Shown piece after piece: positions 34,850-47,313 of a stretch of 64,000 nucleotides of DNA. How positions within the stretch are numbered: the stretch's first letter is position 1; every line of letters begins with the position of its first letter. Made by a program: the position numbers and the translations under genes. This DNA comes from Lunularia cruciata. Its lineage: Eukaryota; Streptophyta; Marchantiopsida; Lunulariales; Lunulariaceae. The stretch spans positions 38,731,034 through 38,795,033 of the forward strand of contig OX419762.1 of the NCBI GenBank assembly GCA_948567375.1, read 5' to 3'. A model generated the notes under the pieces. It searched no databases. It was not told the origin of the DNA and saw only the letters and a program-made list of their open reading frames with translations.

Positions 34850-35200
34850 AGTGAAGGAAATGGCCTTGCAGTTGGAAACTTAGGCAAAGGAGCTGATATT
34901 GGCCAAGGTAGAGGAAAGAGCTACTTTGAGAAGAAGCCAAAGGGAGATCAGTTCAGACAAAGATCCATAAATTGAAGCTACATGTACAAAATTGGAAGCA
35001 AAGGTCTATGAAGAGGAGCAAATGGACTAGTTAACCATCCAACTCAAAGGACATTCAGATAGGAAATTCAATGAAGTCCATAATTCTTATTTGTTGAAGA
35101 TCATAGATTACAAGGAGCACATTGAGGAATTTCTTTGGCAACTCAAAGCCAAAGGGTGCTCTTCACAACAAAGATCAAGCTAGTGGAACCATAGTGCTAG
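34850..35200 (+). pseudogene. Decayed coiled-coil-like frame near a TGTCACA-ended terminus
   Basis: The plus-strand text is rich in Lys, Glu and Leu with heptad-like spacing, for example KELILAKVEERATLRRSQRE and LLKIIDYKEHIEEFLWQLKAK, with stops. About 1 kb downstream, cattgggttgtcaca (36215-36229) matches the reverse complement of the left end of the 2755-5594 insert. The two may therefore be members of one element family in opposite orientation. Confidence 0.4.
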
Positions 35201-36229
35201 ATTAGTCTATACTTAGCCATTTCCTCCAATAATTTATACATAGAACTTAAAAACACTTGCAAGAACTTTGAATACCATCAAGAAGAAGAAGCTCTTTGTA
35301 AAGTTTAAAAGATAGGAAAGAAGCCAAAAAATTTTGGTCCTATAGGAATTTTCAAGACAAATGCCCTTTGCATTTTTAACACCTTCTTGGCCAAGTACCA
35401 CTTTGGTGCGATAACTTTGGGGAGGAATTCATGATTCAAATTCATACTTTGGGGAAGATTGATACATTTATTTACAGTTATCATAAGCTTATTAGGTAGT
35501 TATGATATGATAAGATAGGACTAAAGACCTTAATTAATGGTGGTGTAGTAGTTAGGTTTGGCAAGGAGCTGCTTAACCATCAAAGACCCTTTGGAGCAAA
35601 GTTGAGTAGTAATAGGAAATTGTAAGGCTTTAGCCCCAATAATCTCATCATCCACTTTCCCTTGCAACTTTGTATATAAACCAAAGTCTAGTCTGATTAA
35701 TCTATATGCACCTAGCACACTAACAAAAAATGGCCTTGCACTAGTAGTGGTGCAAATTGTAAAATAGGAGCTTGAGTTGTTTGAATCTCAAGGAGAGGGT
35801 TGGCTATTGGGTTATGAAGTTGTAGAGTGGCGGTGATATATTTGATAAGTCCTAAGTGCCACAAGTAATGCAAAATAAAAAATCAAGAATATTCCACCAC
35901 CAAAAAGACTACTTTAGTGGCGTGCCTTATGGGAGGTGTAGTACATGTCATTGGGGTTGAAGGCTTTGGGGCAAAGTGAACCATCACCTTTAAGGTAACT
36001 TTGGTTACATTAGTTTTGAGAGTGATTTAGAATCTCTTTGGTTTGTTGTAGAGTGCAATAGTGGGTGCCTCTACCCTTGAACAGGGAGTGGTTTTTGCCC
36101 AATAGGTTAAACAAAAATAAATAAAGGAACTACACTTTGTGACTTATTTCCTTCACTTTTAGTCAATTTTGACTATTGGATTGACTTGTTCTTATTGATT
36201 ATACTATATTACATAGACATTGGGTTGTC

Positions 36230-37374
36230 ACAAGTACCCTTTCCATCTAAATTTATTCCATAAATGAATAATAAAGAATTATTATTTATGTAAGCTTTAG
36301 AAAGTAAATTTAAAAAATAATATGATGGATAAACAGAGTATATTTGTTAGTCTTATATATGCAATAGTGAGATTCTACTCTTATGTAAAATTTATAGAGA
36401 TATTATTACAAATTACAAAATGATGTACTTTATTTATCAAAAAATCTCCATAGCATTATAAAATTAATTTCATACCTCCAAGTTTTTAGTGATTTTTGGA
36501 ATTAAAATTTTTATGTTTTTTTGTTATTTTATTTTATTTATTTAAAAAATTATGGAACTCATGGATTTGATTTATTTGTACTTTTATATAAGAAAAGACA
36601 AGCACAAAGTAAGTTACATCAACAATCTCTAACTATCCAATCCATTTACAGAGATATTATTTCTGTCTCATTGAGAGAATCAATCAAGTCTTTAAGTTTC
36701 TCTTGGATGCTAAATAAGTTATTTAACTAATATTCAAATAATTTAAATAATTAGACCATGGTAGGTTATTTCACTAACAGGTTAATGAATTGTAATACTA
36801 TTTTTATAGTCTTTTTGTAAATTTTATTCAGAGGAAATCATAGAATAATAATAAAACATAAATATGTAATGTTACAAGCTCAATCAAGAATATGTTAGAT
36901 TCAAAAATCTAATGATTCACATTTGTATGCTTGAACTGAGTTATTGGAATAAGAAAACTATTATCCAAACAGAATGTATGTTTTCAATATATGAATTTTT
37001 TTTTATCTCTTGATATTAAGAATACAAATGATCAACTCAATGCATAGTTTCTTAGACCTCACATTATTACTCATACTTAATTCTAAATAATCTGATGTTT
37101 TGTTTAAGAATTTCTTATTAATTTGAATCCTTTGGTGGCTAACGACAACATCGTATGTTCATACTTATACTTCATCATTGCAAAAAAGGTCCATATATTT
37201 TTTTTTTTAATTTTCATATTATTTTGATATATATTTGTGAATTATAATCAACATTTTTGTAAATGACATCAAACCAAATAGCCAGTATAGTATTACTCTA
37301 TTGCTTGATACAACTCTTTTATTGTTAATGGTATATTCTTAATAGCAAAGTCTATCATTTGTAATGTAGCTAGA
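36230..37374. other. Very AT-rich spacer, no gene seen
   Basis: Long A/T runs, no supported frame. It abuts the truncated 5' edge of E2. Similar AT-rich DNA follows E2 at 48047-49800. Confidence 0.55.
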
Positions 37375-39416
37375 AGGTAATCAAGTGAGAGTATTAATAG
37401 ATCCGGGAGCAACAGAGAATTTCTTGTCTTGCTCTGTTGCAATAAGATTGGGAATGGATCTAGAGAGAGATGGAAGTGAAGAAGTAGAGTTACCAAATGG
37501 GCAAACTGAGAGGATTGAATCATTACCTAGACGGGTAACCCTCTCTATAGGAGAATATCAGGAAGCAATTGAGTGGCAAGTGATACAATTAGCTTGTTAT
37601 GATGCAATTTTAGGCATGCCATGGATGGAGCAATACAACCCTTTGGTGGATTGGCGGAAGAAAGTAGTGAGAACCCACCAATGGTCAATCATTGGGGTTA
37701 AAGAAAAATCACATAGGTAGAAATTGCCTCTATATGTCGTAGGGACGGCAATTGTCTGTAAGACCGATAGATGTTTTATGGGTCTAATAAGAGAAGTCCA
37801 GAGTGCACAACTCAATGGACAAATTCCTGAGAAATTGAAGGATATGGTGGATGAGTTTCAAGATGTCTTTCTAGATGATCTACCCTCAGGATTACCACCA
37901 AAGCAGCGAGTAGATCACAAAATTGAGACATTTCTGAGGAAGATGCCTCCTTGTAAGGCCCCATATCGCCTATCACTTCATGAGTTGGAGGAGTGTAAGA
38001 CTCAAATTGAGGAGATGCTGCAGAAAAGGTTCATCCAACCTAGCGTATCACCATATGGGGCCCTTGTCTTGTTTGTGAAGAAGAAGGATGGTATAATGCG
38101 CATGTGCAGTGACTATCAAGGTCTCAATCAGCAAACAGTGAAGAACAAATACCCCTTACCTCGCATGGATGACTTGTTTGATCAACTCCATGGAGTGAGA
38201 TACTTCACCAAATTGGACTTGCGGAGCGGTTACAATCAAATCCGAATTGTAGAGGAGGATGTGTACAAAACTGCCTTTTGAACCAAGTATGGCCACTTTG
38301 AGTATCTTGTGATGCCTTTTGGCCTCACCAATGCACCCGCCACTTTCATGAGTCTAATGAATGATATATTTCGTCCATACTTGGATAAGTCTATTATCGT
38401 CTTCTTGGATGATATCTTAACATATAGTAGCATGATGACAGAACACAAGCAACATCTATGAGAGGTCCTCCAGATTCTAAGACAGAATCAGTTGTACGCC
38501 AAATCTCAAAGTGTGAGTTTGCAAGTCTGAAGTAGACTACTTGGGGCATAGAGTAAGTGCAAAGGGCATTCAAGTATTGACACATAAAATAGAGGTCATT
38601 CAAAAATGGAGTGCCCCAGAAGATCAGACTCAACTTAAGAGCTTCTTGGGGTTGACGGGATTCTATTGTAGATTTGTCAAGGACTTCTCCAAGGTTGCAT
38701 AGCCTTTAACGGCACTACTTGGCAAGGAGAAGAAGTGGACATGGAGAACTGCACAAGAGTTGGCCTTTCAAGAATTGAAGGCCGCCTTTCTACATGCACC
38801 AATCTTGAAGTGGTATGACCCAAAATGTCCAATCAAGTTGGCTACAGATGCATCAAGCGTAGCCATAGGAGTAGTCTTACAACAAGAGTGGCATGACAAA
38901 TGGCATCCAATTGCATATTTCTCTCAAAAGTTATTACCAGTAGAGCGCAACTTGGTACCACACCACAGAACAAGAAGAGTTGGCCATCGTTCTAGCAACC
39001 AAGCATTGGAAGCACTACTCGGGCAAGAAGGCATTTATAGTAGAGACAAACCACAAACCTCTAGTCTACCTCGAGATGCAGAAGGATCTATCTTGTCGCC
39101 AAATTTGGTGGGCAGAGTGACGACAACGCTTCAACATGACAACCACCTATGTGGAAGGTAAGAAGCAGCTTGCAGATGCATTAACCCGCATGCCAATGGA
39201 CAACAACTTGGTGGTAGAGGTTAAGATTAACCCTGAATTCTAGCAAGAGATTCTGGCTGCTACAAAAACTGATCCATAGATTGTAGAATCACAATCATCC
39301 AAAGGTGTCACCAACACCCAAGGACTCACCTTTTGGGATGGCAGATTATGGATCCCAAATGTCCCAAAATTATGCACCACCATTCTAGCGGAATGTCATG
39401 ATTTGGCCATTGCAGC
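37375..39416 (+). pseudogene. E2 protease, RT and RNase H (broken)
   Basis: Retropepsin-like VLIDPGATENFLS starts at about 37391. A stop at about 37718-37720 replaces a glutamine codon seen in E3. RT runs from 37724 ([24 protein letters not shown]). A TGA at 38279-38281 replaces an arginine codon. A second TGA near 38459 and a one-base deletion near 38503 follow the FLDDIL block. RNase H is visible at 38760-38960 (IKLATDASSVAIGVVLQQE). Several of the stops fit C to T change relative to E3. Confidence 0.88.
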
Positions 39417-40156
39417 TGTAATACTCCGAGGACAAGAGAAGAGAGAAAACACAGATTGCACACTCAAACATTCGATGCCCCAAGGGAGCACCTTCTCTTT
39501 ATTATATAGACAAAGAGGATCTCCTCCAAGGAAGCTCCACCATAGGATTAGGGATACAGATAGGTGACATGTCAGCAAGCTCCACCCTTGGATTACTTAC
39601 TTGGATGGGTGACCTGTCTGGTCTAGGTCCTATCTGGTTGGTCAAACGAGCTTTGACCGGAGGGAATCTTTTAGGGAATCTTCCTATAGGAATCTCAGAA
39701 TCACATGAGTAAGGTACCATTGGAAAGCTCTCGACAAGACAAACCAATGGGGAGGGAAGGCCAGCCTTTCCTTCATTAGGGGGGGGGATCTGCACATTTT
39801 TGAGGCCTAATTCATCCGTTTAGGCCTCCGAAATTGCCTTCAAAGTTTTCAGGCATATTTCGGTTCCTACTCTATTAGTAGAAGTCCCCTTTTGGTGATA
39901 CCTCTTTCTGATCTGTTTAGTCCATCATGTGTAACATCCTTCCAGATGTTACCAAACCGATTCTCACCTTTAAATCATATGTCTAACTATTGGTTCTAAG
40001 GTTCTCAAGTCTATTTCGGTTTTTGCCCTATTAGTAGAAGTACTCTTTTGGTGATACTTCTATCTGATCTATTTTGACCATCATGTATAACATTATTCTA
40101 GATGTTACCAAACCAAATTTCACATCTAGATCATATGGCTAACCCTTGGTATTACA
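39417..40156 (-). repeat. 3' LTR of E3
   Basis: The LTR is 740 bp, reading on the plus strand TGTAATACTCC...GGTATTACA. It contains two tandem diverged copies of an approximately 155-bp module (39847-40002 and 40003-40156), which is the U3 side in element orientation. Confidence 0.95.
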
Positions 40157-40173
40157 GACCTCCCTCCTTTTAA
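40157..40173 (-). other. Polypurine tract of E3
   Basis: gacctccctccttttaa on the plus strand is the complement of ttaaaaggagggaggtc. It lies next to the 3' LTR and overlaps the end of the coding frame. Confidence 0.75.
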
Positions 40174-40703
40174 GACGCAACGTCCTCGTTGTGCAATTGT
40201 TGCTCAAATGCTTGCACCAACACCGGTGCATGTGCCAAATTGGCAGCGGGTTCCCAGGTTGCTTCATAGAGGGGGTAACCTTTCCATTGTACTAGATATT
40301 CCACCCGCGGATGGCGAGTACCACGCATGCGCTTTTGGAGAATCCGCTCCACTTCATATTCCTCTATGCCATCAATGACTATTGGACAAGGTCGAATGTC
40401 CTGTGTGGAAGTACCTTGGCCTGATCGGGGAGCATACCTGCGTAATAGGGAGACATGGAACACTTGATGGATCTTCATGTGTGGTGGTAGCTCAAGGTGA
40501 TAGGCCACCGCGCCGATGCGACGAAGAATCGAGAAAGGCCCAATAAAATGAGGTTTGAGCTTACGAGATCCAACTAATGTGAGGTTGGTTGTCGATAGCC
40601 ACACTTGATCCCCAACATTGAACTCCATGTGCCTACGGTGTGCATCAGCATACTGCTTTTGTCGATTTTGTGCAATCTGTAACCTGTGCTTGGCGCTCTC
40701 CAC
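40170..40703 (-). CDS. E3 integrase C-terminus with chromodomain (separated by one stop)
   Basis: This is the last 177 codons of pol. The integrase C-terminal GPF-type block (HFIGPFSILRRIGAVAYHLE, about residues 52-71) is followed by a chromodomain near the end (EYEVERILQKR ... VEYLVQWKGYPLYEATWEP, about residues 115-155). It places the family among chromoviruses, whose chromodomain is thought to guide integration to marked chromatin. A TAA at 40707-40709 separates it from the integrase core. E2 has CAA there, so this is a point mutation in E3. Confidence 0.9.
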   Translation of the reverse strand: MESAKHRLQIAQNRQKQYADAHRRHMEFNVGDQVWLSTTNLTLVGSRKLKPHFIGPFSILRRIGAVAYHLELPPHMKIHQVFHVSLLRRYAPRSGQGTSTQDIRPCPIVIDGIEEYEVERILQKRMRGTRHPRVEYLVQWKGYPLYEATWEPAANLAHAPVLVQAFEQQLHNEDVAS

Positions 40704-40709
40704 ACCTTA

Positions 40710-42128
40710 TTGGATTCTAGAAACAAATGTGTTGACTGCATCAACCTTGGTAGTCACTGGATGGATCTTCATCAAGCTAGAAGGTGTGAAGGGATGCTCA
40801 CCATACATGAGGAAGAACGGAGTGACCTGGGTGGAGGCATTCACTGAATTGTTGTAAGCAAATTCCACCAACGGTAGTAGGGTGTCCCACCTCTCTTGCT
40901 CTTCTAAGGTGAAGCCGCGTAACATGTCTTCAATCGTGCAATTAGCCCGCTCTGTTTGGCCGTCTATTTGTGGGTGGTAAGCTGTAGACATGGCCAACTT
41001 GGTTTTGAAGAAACCAAAGAGTGTTCGCCAAAACAAACTGGTGAATTGGGTGCCTCTATCGGTGATGAGTACTCTAGACAAGCCATGGTGAGCAAAGACT
41101 GCATCTAAGTATAGTTGAGCTAGTTGTGGAGCAGTCACCTCCTTGGTGGTAGGGCGTACATGAATCATTTTGTTGAGCCGGTCCACAAAGACCACAATGG
41201 AGTCAAACCTTGAGGTGGTCTTGGGTAATTCACAGACGAGATCCATACTCACTTGTTCCCAACGTTGGGTAGGAGTGGGAAGAGGTTGAAGGAGCCATGC
41301 AGGAGCTTGATTAGAAGCTTTGTTCTGTTGACAAAGTAGGTAGCTATGCACATAGTCCATCACGTCGTTGCTCATCTTGGGCCAATAGTAATGGCGCTTG
41401 ACTGCCTCCAAGGTCTTGTCCACTCCGACATGAGCTGCAATGGCTGAATCATGACATTCCGCTAGAATGGTGGTGCGTAATTTTGGGACATTTGGGATCC
41501 ACAATTGGCCCTCCCGAAAGGTGAGTCCTTGGGTGCTGGTGACACCTTTGGACAATTGCGCTTCTACAATCTGTGGATCAGTTTTTGTAGTAGCTAGAAT
41601 CTCTTGCCAGAATTCAGGGTTAATCTTCACCTCTGCCGCCAAGTTGTTGGCCATTGGCATACGGGTGAATGCATCTGCAAGTTGCTTCTTACCTTCCACG
41701 TAGGTGATTGTCATGTTGAAGCGTTGTCGCCACTCTACCCACCGAATTTGGCGACGAGATAGATCCTTCTGCGTCTCGAGGTAGACTAGAGGTTTGTAGT
41801 CTGTCTCTACTACAAATGCCTTCTCGCCCAGGTAGTGCTTCCAATGCTTGGTTGCTAGAACGATGGCCAGCTCTTCTCGTTCTGTGGTGTGGTAGTTGCG
41901 CTCTGCTGGTAACAACTTTCGAGAGAAATATGCAATTGGATGCCATCCGTCATGCCATTCTTGTTGTAGGACTGCTCCTATTGCTACGCCTGATGCATCC
42001 GTAGCCAACTTGATTGGACGTTTTGGGTCATACCACTTCAAGATTGGTGCATGTAGCAAGGCGGCCTTCAAATTCTTGAAAGGCCAACTCTTGTGCAGTT
42101 CCCCATGTCCACTTCTTCCCCTTGCCAA
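40710..42128 (-). pseudogene. E3 RNase H and integrase core
   Basis: RNase H (IKLATDASGVAIGAVLQQE, ETDYKPLVYLETQKDLSRRQ) leads into integrase. The HHCC zinc region has lost its first cysteine (HSYLLCQQ here, HSCLLCQQ in E2). The catalytic acidic residues are visible in SMDLVCELP, ITDRGTQF and DGQTERAN. The start at 42128 is artificial: the frame enters from RT by a +1 shift near 42070-42072, where E3 has one extra A (plus strand caaattc versus an expected caattc). Confidence 0.88.
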
Positions 42129-43530
42129 GTAGTGCCGTTAAAGGCTGTGCAACCTTGGAGAAGTCCTTGACAAATCTACGATAGAATCCCATCAACCCCA
42201 AGAAGCTCTTAAGTTGAGTCTGATCTTCTGGGGCACTCCATTTTTGAATGACCTCTATTTTATGTGTCAATACTTGAATGCCCTCTGCACTTACTCTATG
42301 CCCTAAGTAGTCTACTTCAGACTTGCCAAACTCACACTTTGAGATTTTGGCGTACAACTGATTCTGTCTTAGAATCTGGAGGACCTCTCGTAGATGTTGT
42401 TTGTGTTCTGTCATCGTGCTACTATATACTAAGATATCATCCAAGAAGGCAATAACAGACTTATCCAAGTATGGACGAAATATGTCATTCATTAGGCTCA
42501 TGAAAGTGGCAGGCGCATTGGTGAGGCCAAAAGGCATCACAAGATACTCAAAGTGGCCATACCTGGTTCGAAAGGCAGTTTTGTACACATCCTCCTCTGC
42601 AATTCGGATTTGATTGTAACCGCTCCGCAAGTCCAGTTTGGTGAAGTATCTTGCTCCATGGAGTTGATCAAACAGGTCATCCATGCGAGGTAAGGGGTAT
42701 TTGTTCTTCACTGTTTGCTGATTGAGACCTCGATAGTCAATGCACATGCGCATTGTACCATCCTTCTTCTTCACAAACAAGACAGGGGCCCCATATGGTG
42801 ATACGCTAGGTTGGATGAACCCTTTTTGTAGCATCTCCTCAATTTGAGTCTTACACTCCTCCAACTCATGAGGTGATAGGCGATATGGGGCCTTACAAGG
42901 AGGTGTCTTCCCCGGGAGTGTCTCTATTTTGTGATCTACTCGCCTTTTAGGTGGTAATCCTGAGGGTAGATCATTGGGAAAGACATCTTGAAACTCATCC
43001 ACCACATCCTTCAATTTCTCAGGAATTTGTCTAGCAAGTTGTGCACTCTGGACTTCTCTTATTAGACCCAGAAAACATCTATCGGTCTTACAGATAGTTG
43101 TCGTCCCTACGACATATAGGGGCAGTTTCTGCTTGTGTGATTTTTCTTTAACCCCAATGATTGACCATTGGTGGGTTCTCACTACTTTCTTTCTCCAATC
43201 CACCATTGGGTTGTACTGCTCCATCCATGGCATGCCTAAAATTGCATCATAACGGGCTAACTGTATCACTCGCCACTCAATTGCTTCCTGATATTCTCCT
43301 ACAGAGAGGGTTACCCGTCTAGGTAATGATTCAATCCTCTCTGTTTGCCCATTTGGTAACTCTACTTCTTCACTTCCATCTCTCTCTAGATCCATTCCCA
43401 AGCTTATTGCAACAAAGCGAGACAAGAAATTCTCTATTGCTCCCGGATCTATTAATACTCTCACTTGATTACCTTCTAGGATTCCATTCACGACAATCAA
43501 TTGTGAGGTTGCCTTTTGGGATCTTTGCAC
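42028..43530 (-). CDS. E3 protease and reverse transcriptase
   Basis: The 500-codon frame starts with the retropepsin-like segment ([13 protein letters not shown], about residues 26-38, then [12 protein letters not shown]). The RT fingers and palm follow ([49 protein letters not shown], catalytic [10 protein letters not shown]). The connection and GFYRRFV end the reliable part. The last about 15 residues are out of frame because of the +1 shift. The catalytic Asp of the protease is followed by Pro-Gly instead of Ser/Thr-Gly, as in E2. Confidence 0.9.
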   Translation of the reverse strand: MQRSQKATSQLIVVNGILEGNQVRVLIDPGAIENFLSRFVAISLGMDLERDGSEEVELPNGQTERIESLPRRVTLSVGEYQEAIEWRVIQLARYDAILGMPWMEQYNPMVDWRKKVVRTHQWSIIGVKEKSHKQKLPLYVVGTTTICKTDRCFLGLIREVQSAQLARQIPEKLKDVVDEFQDVFPNDLPSGLPPKRRVDHKIETLPGKTPPCKAPYRLSPHELEECKTQIEEMLQKGFIQPSVSPYGAPVLFVKKKDGTMRMCIDYRGLNQQTVKNKYPLPRMDDLFDQLHGARYFTKLDLRSGYNQIRIAEEDVYKTAFRTRYGHFEYLVMPFGLTNAPATFMSLMNDIFRPYLDKSVIAFLDDILVYSSTMTEHKQHLREVLQILRQNQLYAKISKCEFGKSEVDYLGHRVSAEGIQVLTHKIEVIQKWSAPEDQTQLKSFLGLMGFYRRFVKDFSKVAQPLTALLGKGKKWTWGTAQELAFQEFEGRLATCTNLEVV

Positions 43531-43539
43531 ATTATTCTT

Positions 43540-45148
43540 CTTCCTTCCCTTGCTTCTCTGCTTCCTTATTGAGCCAGTAAGGCCGCAAGGTACATTTACT
43601 GGCGATCTTCGTTTTCCGAAGTGGTTTCCACCTCCTCCTCTTCAATGTGCCTCTCCATGTTGTTCAAAGATCGCCTATACGAAGGCCGAGGGCCTCTAGG
43701 GAAACGAGTGCGACAATTGGTAGATATGTGCCCAATACGGCCACAATTGTAACAACAGCATTGTTCTCCTTGAGTCCCTTCTCCTCGTGGGACTCCATCT
43801 CTTTGTTCTTCTACCTGTCCTCGCTCTCCTTGAAGCGGCCGTGCTCCTCAATCCCGGAATCGAAGGTTGCCCAATTCCATTGGTATTGGTCCACCCATGT
43901 GTGGCATTTCTGCCCAATAATGTTGAGGTGGAACTACTCCTTCACCTCCACCTAATGCTCCGGCTATTCTCTGCACACAAGCAATAGCTTCAAATACCGT
44001 GCGAGGGTTTTGCACCATGACTTCTTGGCGAATCCGCTCTTTCAACCCTCGTTTGAAATTGGCGAGAGCCTCTGTTGGACTCATGTCGGTAATTGCGACT
44101 TGTAGATCCAGAAATGCCTCCACATACTCTTGTACGCTATTCTTCTATCTCAATCCCCATAGTCGAGTTCGAGCCATCTGCACAGAATCCACCGATTGGA
44201 AATTCTTGAGCAGTCCTTCTTGCATTGCTGTCCATGTGACCTCCCTTCTCTCTGCCAGCATGGATCATTCCCAAGCATCATACCATGTGAGGGCTTTATC
44301 GGTCAAGTACCCACATGCAAACACGCCTGCAGCATGCTCTGTGATCTCTGTTGAGAACAATCAAAAATATCGATTCATTCTCGAGATCCAATTCTCCACT
44401 ACTCCCATCGTACGCTGCCCCTTGTAAGGCTCGATGTTGCAGGTCTTCTTCATCCGGAGTAGCAATGTGGCTTCATCGTTGATAGGGTTCGTAGGCACGG
44501 GTGCCTCTCCAAGTACTTCAATCGCAGGTACAGGTCGTTTGAGACGACTCTTCTTCTTGCATGGCTTGATCGTTCCTGAGGATCTGCACTTGACTTTGCA
44601 ATGTCTCCATGGTCATCTTAATCTCTCGAAATTCATCCAACATCCCTTGCATTGCTTGCACCAGCTCTTGCAACTGCGGATCCATGGTTCCTGCAACACC
44701 CAATTGCTAACGTCTACTTCAATACAGAGTCAATATAATCACTTTGGAAGGCGCACAAACTATTGGAACTACCATTGGGACCTCAGAAGCTATCACTCGT
44801 TGATAATACTCCTCACCAAAATTCCTAACCACAAAATCTCTAAACATCAATTTTGGCCTCACTACATAACGAATTTCTACTTGAGTGTTGAAAGGGAGAG
44901 GATTTGGGACATTCATATCCATATTATCATAATAGAATGTAGATCGTCAAATCCCACTCTCTGTCATATATCACCACAGGTAGAATCACCGGGTTTGGTG
45001 AGTTCATCACTCTGTCCATGAATTCCGCACCAAAGTGATAAACTAGCGATACTCTCATCTGCTCACGCTGGATGTACATAACCTTGATGTGGAATGGGTT
45101 TGAGAATGGAAAGCTAGGTGCGGGAAATTGTCTCCCCGGCGCATCCAT
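43540..45148 (-). pseudogene. E3 gag (broken)
   Basis: Gag starts at about 45148 (MDAPGRQFPAPSFPFSNPF). It is broken into frames at 44927-45148, 44719-44922, 44518-44703 and 43848-44123, the last with the conserved MSPTEALANFKRGLKERIRQ block. A CCHC knuckle in another frame lies at 43713-43754 (CYNCGRIGHISTNC). Stops and shifts between them mean no full-length gag is made. Confidence 0.82.
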
Positions 45149-45275
45149 CCCATCCGCTCTCTAAAGTCCTTCCTAAGTCTAGCGATTACTCTATGTTCTC
45201 CACCTCAAATTACTCAGTTTCAGTAGTTCGTGCTATTCCAAGAGGGGTGATCCACTCTCTTGGACTAGAACACTC

Positions 45276-45287
45276 GCTCTGATACCA
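45276..45287 (-). other. Primer binding site of E3 (tRNA-iMet type)
   Basis: gctctgatacca on the plus strand is the complement of TGGTATCAGAGC, one base from the 5' LTR. Confidence 0.9.
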
Positions 45288-45288
45288 T

Positions 45289-46031
45289 TGTAATACTCCA
45301 AGGACAAGAGAAGAGAGAAAACACAGATTGCACACTCAAACATTCGATGCCACAAGGGAACACCTTCTCTTTATTATATAGACAAAGAGGATCTCCTCCA
45401 AGGAAGCTCCACCATAGGATTAGGGATACAGATAGGTGACATGTCAGCAAGCTCCACCCTTGGATTAATTACTTGGATGGGTGACCTGTCTGGTCTAGGT
45501 CCTATCTGGTTGGTCAAACGAGCTTTGACCGGAGGGAATCTTTTAGGGAATCTTCCTATAGGAATCTCAGAATCACATGAGTAAGGTACCGTTGGAAAGC
45601 TCTCGACGAGACAAACCAAGGGGGAGGGAAGGCCAGCCTCTCCTTTGTTGGGGGGGGGGGGATCCTGCACATTTTCGAGGCCTAATTCATCCGTTTAGGC
45701 CTCCGAAATTGCCTTCAAAGTTTTCAGGCATATTTCGGTTCCTACTCTATTAGTAGAAGTCCCCTTTTGGTGATACCTCTTTCTGATCTGTTTAGTCCAT
45801 CATGTGTAACATCCTTCCAGATGTTACCAAACCAATTCTCACCTTTAAATCATATGTCTAGCTATTGGTTCTAAGGTTCTCAAGTCTATTTTGGTTTCTG
45901 CTCTATTAGTAGAAGTACTCTTTTGGTGATACTTCTATCTGATCTATTTTGACCATCATGTATAACATCATTCTAGATGTTACCAAACCAAATTTCACAT
46001 CTAGATCATATGGCTAACCCTTGGTATTACA
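45289..46031 (-). repeat. 5' LTR of E3
   Basis: The 743-bp LTR on the plus strand reads TGTAATACTCC...GGTATTACA. A TATA-like tatataataaaga (minus strand) lies near 45370-45382. It carries the doubled U3 module. Confidence 0.95.
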
Positions 46032-47300
46032 GCAGCTCATGTTGGAGTGGACAAGAGCTTGGATGCAGTCAAGCGCCATTATTATTGGCCCAAGATGAGC
46101 AATGACGTGATGGACTATGTGCATAGTTGCCTACTTTGTCAACAAAACAAAGCTTCTAATCAAGCTCCTGCAGGGCTCCTTCAACCTCTTCCCACTCCTA
46201 CCCAACGTTGGGAACAAGTGAGTATGGATCTCGTCTATGAATTACCCAAGACCACCTCAGGGTTTGACTCCATTGTGGTCTTTGTGGACCGGCTCAGCAA
46301 AATGATTCATGTACGCCCTACCACCAAGGAGGTGACCGCTCCACAACTAGCTCAATTATACTTAGATGCAGTCTTTGCTCACCATGGCTTGTCTAGAGTA
46401 CTCATCACCGATAGAGGCACCCAATTCACCAGTTTGTTTTGGCAAACACTCTTTGGTTTCTTCAAAACCAAGTTGGCCATGTCCACAACTTACCACCCAC
46501 AAACAGATGGCCAAACAGAGCTGGCTAATTGCACAATTGAAGGCATGTTACGTGGCTTCACCTTAGACGAGCAAGAGAGGTGGTACACCCTACTCTTGTT
46601 GGTGGAATTTACTTACAACAATTCATTGAATGCATCCACCCAGGTCACTCCGTTCTTCCTCATGTATGGTGAGCATCCCTTCACACCTTCTAGCTTGATG
46701 AAGATCCTTCCAGTGGCTACCAAGGTCGATGCAGTCAACACATTTGTTTCTAGAATCCAACAAGGTGTGGAGAGCGCCAAGCACAGATTACAGATTGTGC
46801 AAAATCAACAGAAGCAATATGTTGATGCACACCGTCGGCACATGGAGTTCAATGTTAGGGATCAAGTGTGGCTATTGACAACCAACCTCACATTAGTTGG
46901 ACCTCGTAAGCTCAGACCTTGTTTTATTGGGCCTTTCTTAATTCTTCGTCGCATCGGCGCTGTGGCCTATCACCTTGAGCTACCACCACACATGAAGATC
47001 CATCCAGTGTTCCATGTCTCCCTGCTATGCAGATATGCTCCCCAATCAGGCTAGGGTCATTCCAAACCAGACATTCGACCTTGTCCGACACTCATTGATG
47101 GCACAAAGGAATATGAAGTGGAGCGGATTCTCCAAAAATGCATGCGTGGTACTTGCCACCTGCGGGTGGACTATCTAGTACAATGGAAAGGTTACCCCCT
47201 CTATGAAGCAACTTGGGAGCCCGCTGCCAATTTGGCACATGCACCGGTGTTGGTGCAAGCATTTGAGCAACAATTGCACAACGAGGACGTTGTGTCTTAA
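46032..47300 (+). pseudogene. E2 integrase and chromodomain
   Basis: The integrase is open over 46047-47054: zinc region with intact C-X2-C (SCLLCQQNK), core residues in SMDLVYELP, ITDRGTQF and DGQTELAN, then the GPF block CFIGPFLILRRIGAVAYHLE. A TAG at 47052-47054 falls where E3 has a glutamine codon. The chromodomain follows at 47118-47300 (VDYLVQWKGYPLYEATWEP). It is better preserved than the E2 protease-RT half. Confidence 0.9.
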
Positions 47301-47313
47301 AAGGAGGGAGGTC
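47299..47313 (+). other. Polypurine tract of E2
   Basis: aaaaggagggaggtc directly before the 3' LTR, identical to that of E3. Confidence 0.75.

Larger units (their letters stand above)
39417..46031 (-). mobile_element. E3: complete family B chromovirus inserted in E2 (minus strand)
   Basis: The element is 6615 bp with LTRs at both ends, an iMet primer site, gag, protease-RT, RNase H-integrase, chromodomain and polypurine tract, all in minus orientation. It is flanked by perfect 5-bp target duplications GCAGC at 39412-39416 and 46032-46036. By eye the LTRs differ at about 18 of 740 positions plus short indels around a G-run. It is thus older than element A but much younger than E1. Pol carries one frameshift and one stop. 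Confidence 0.96.
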
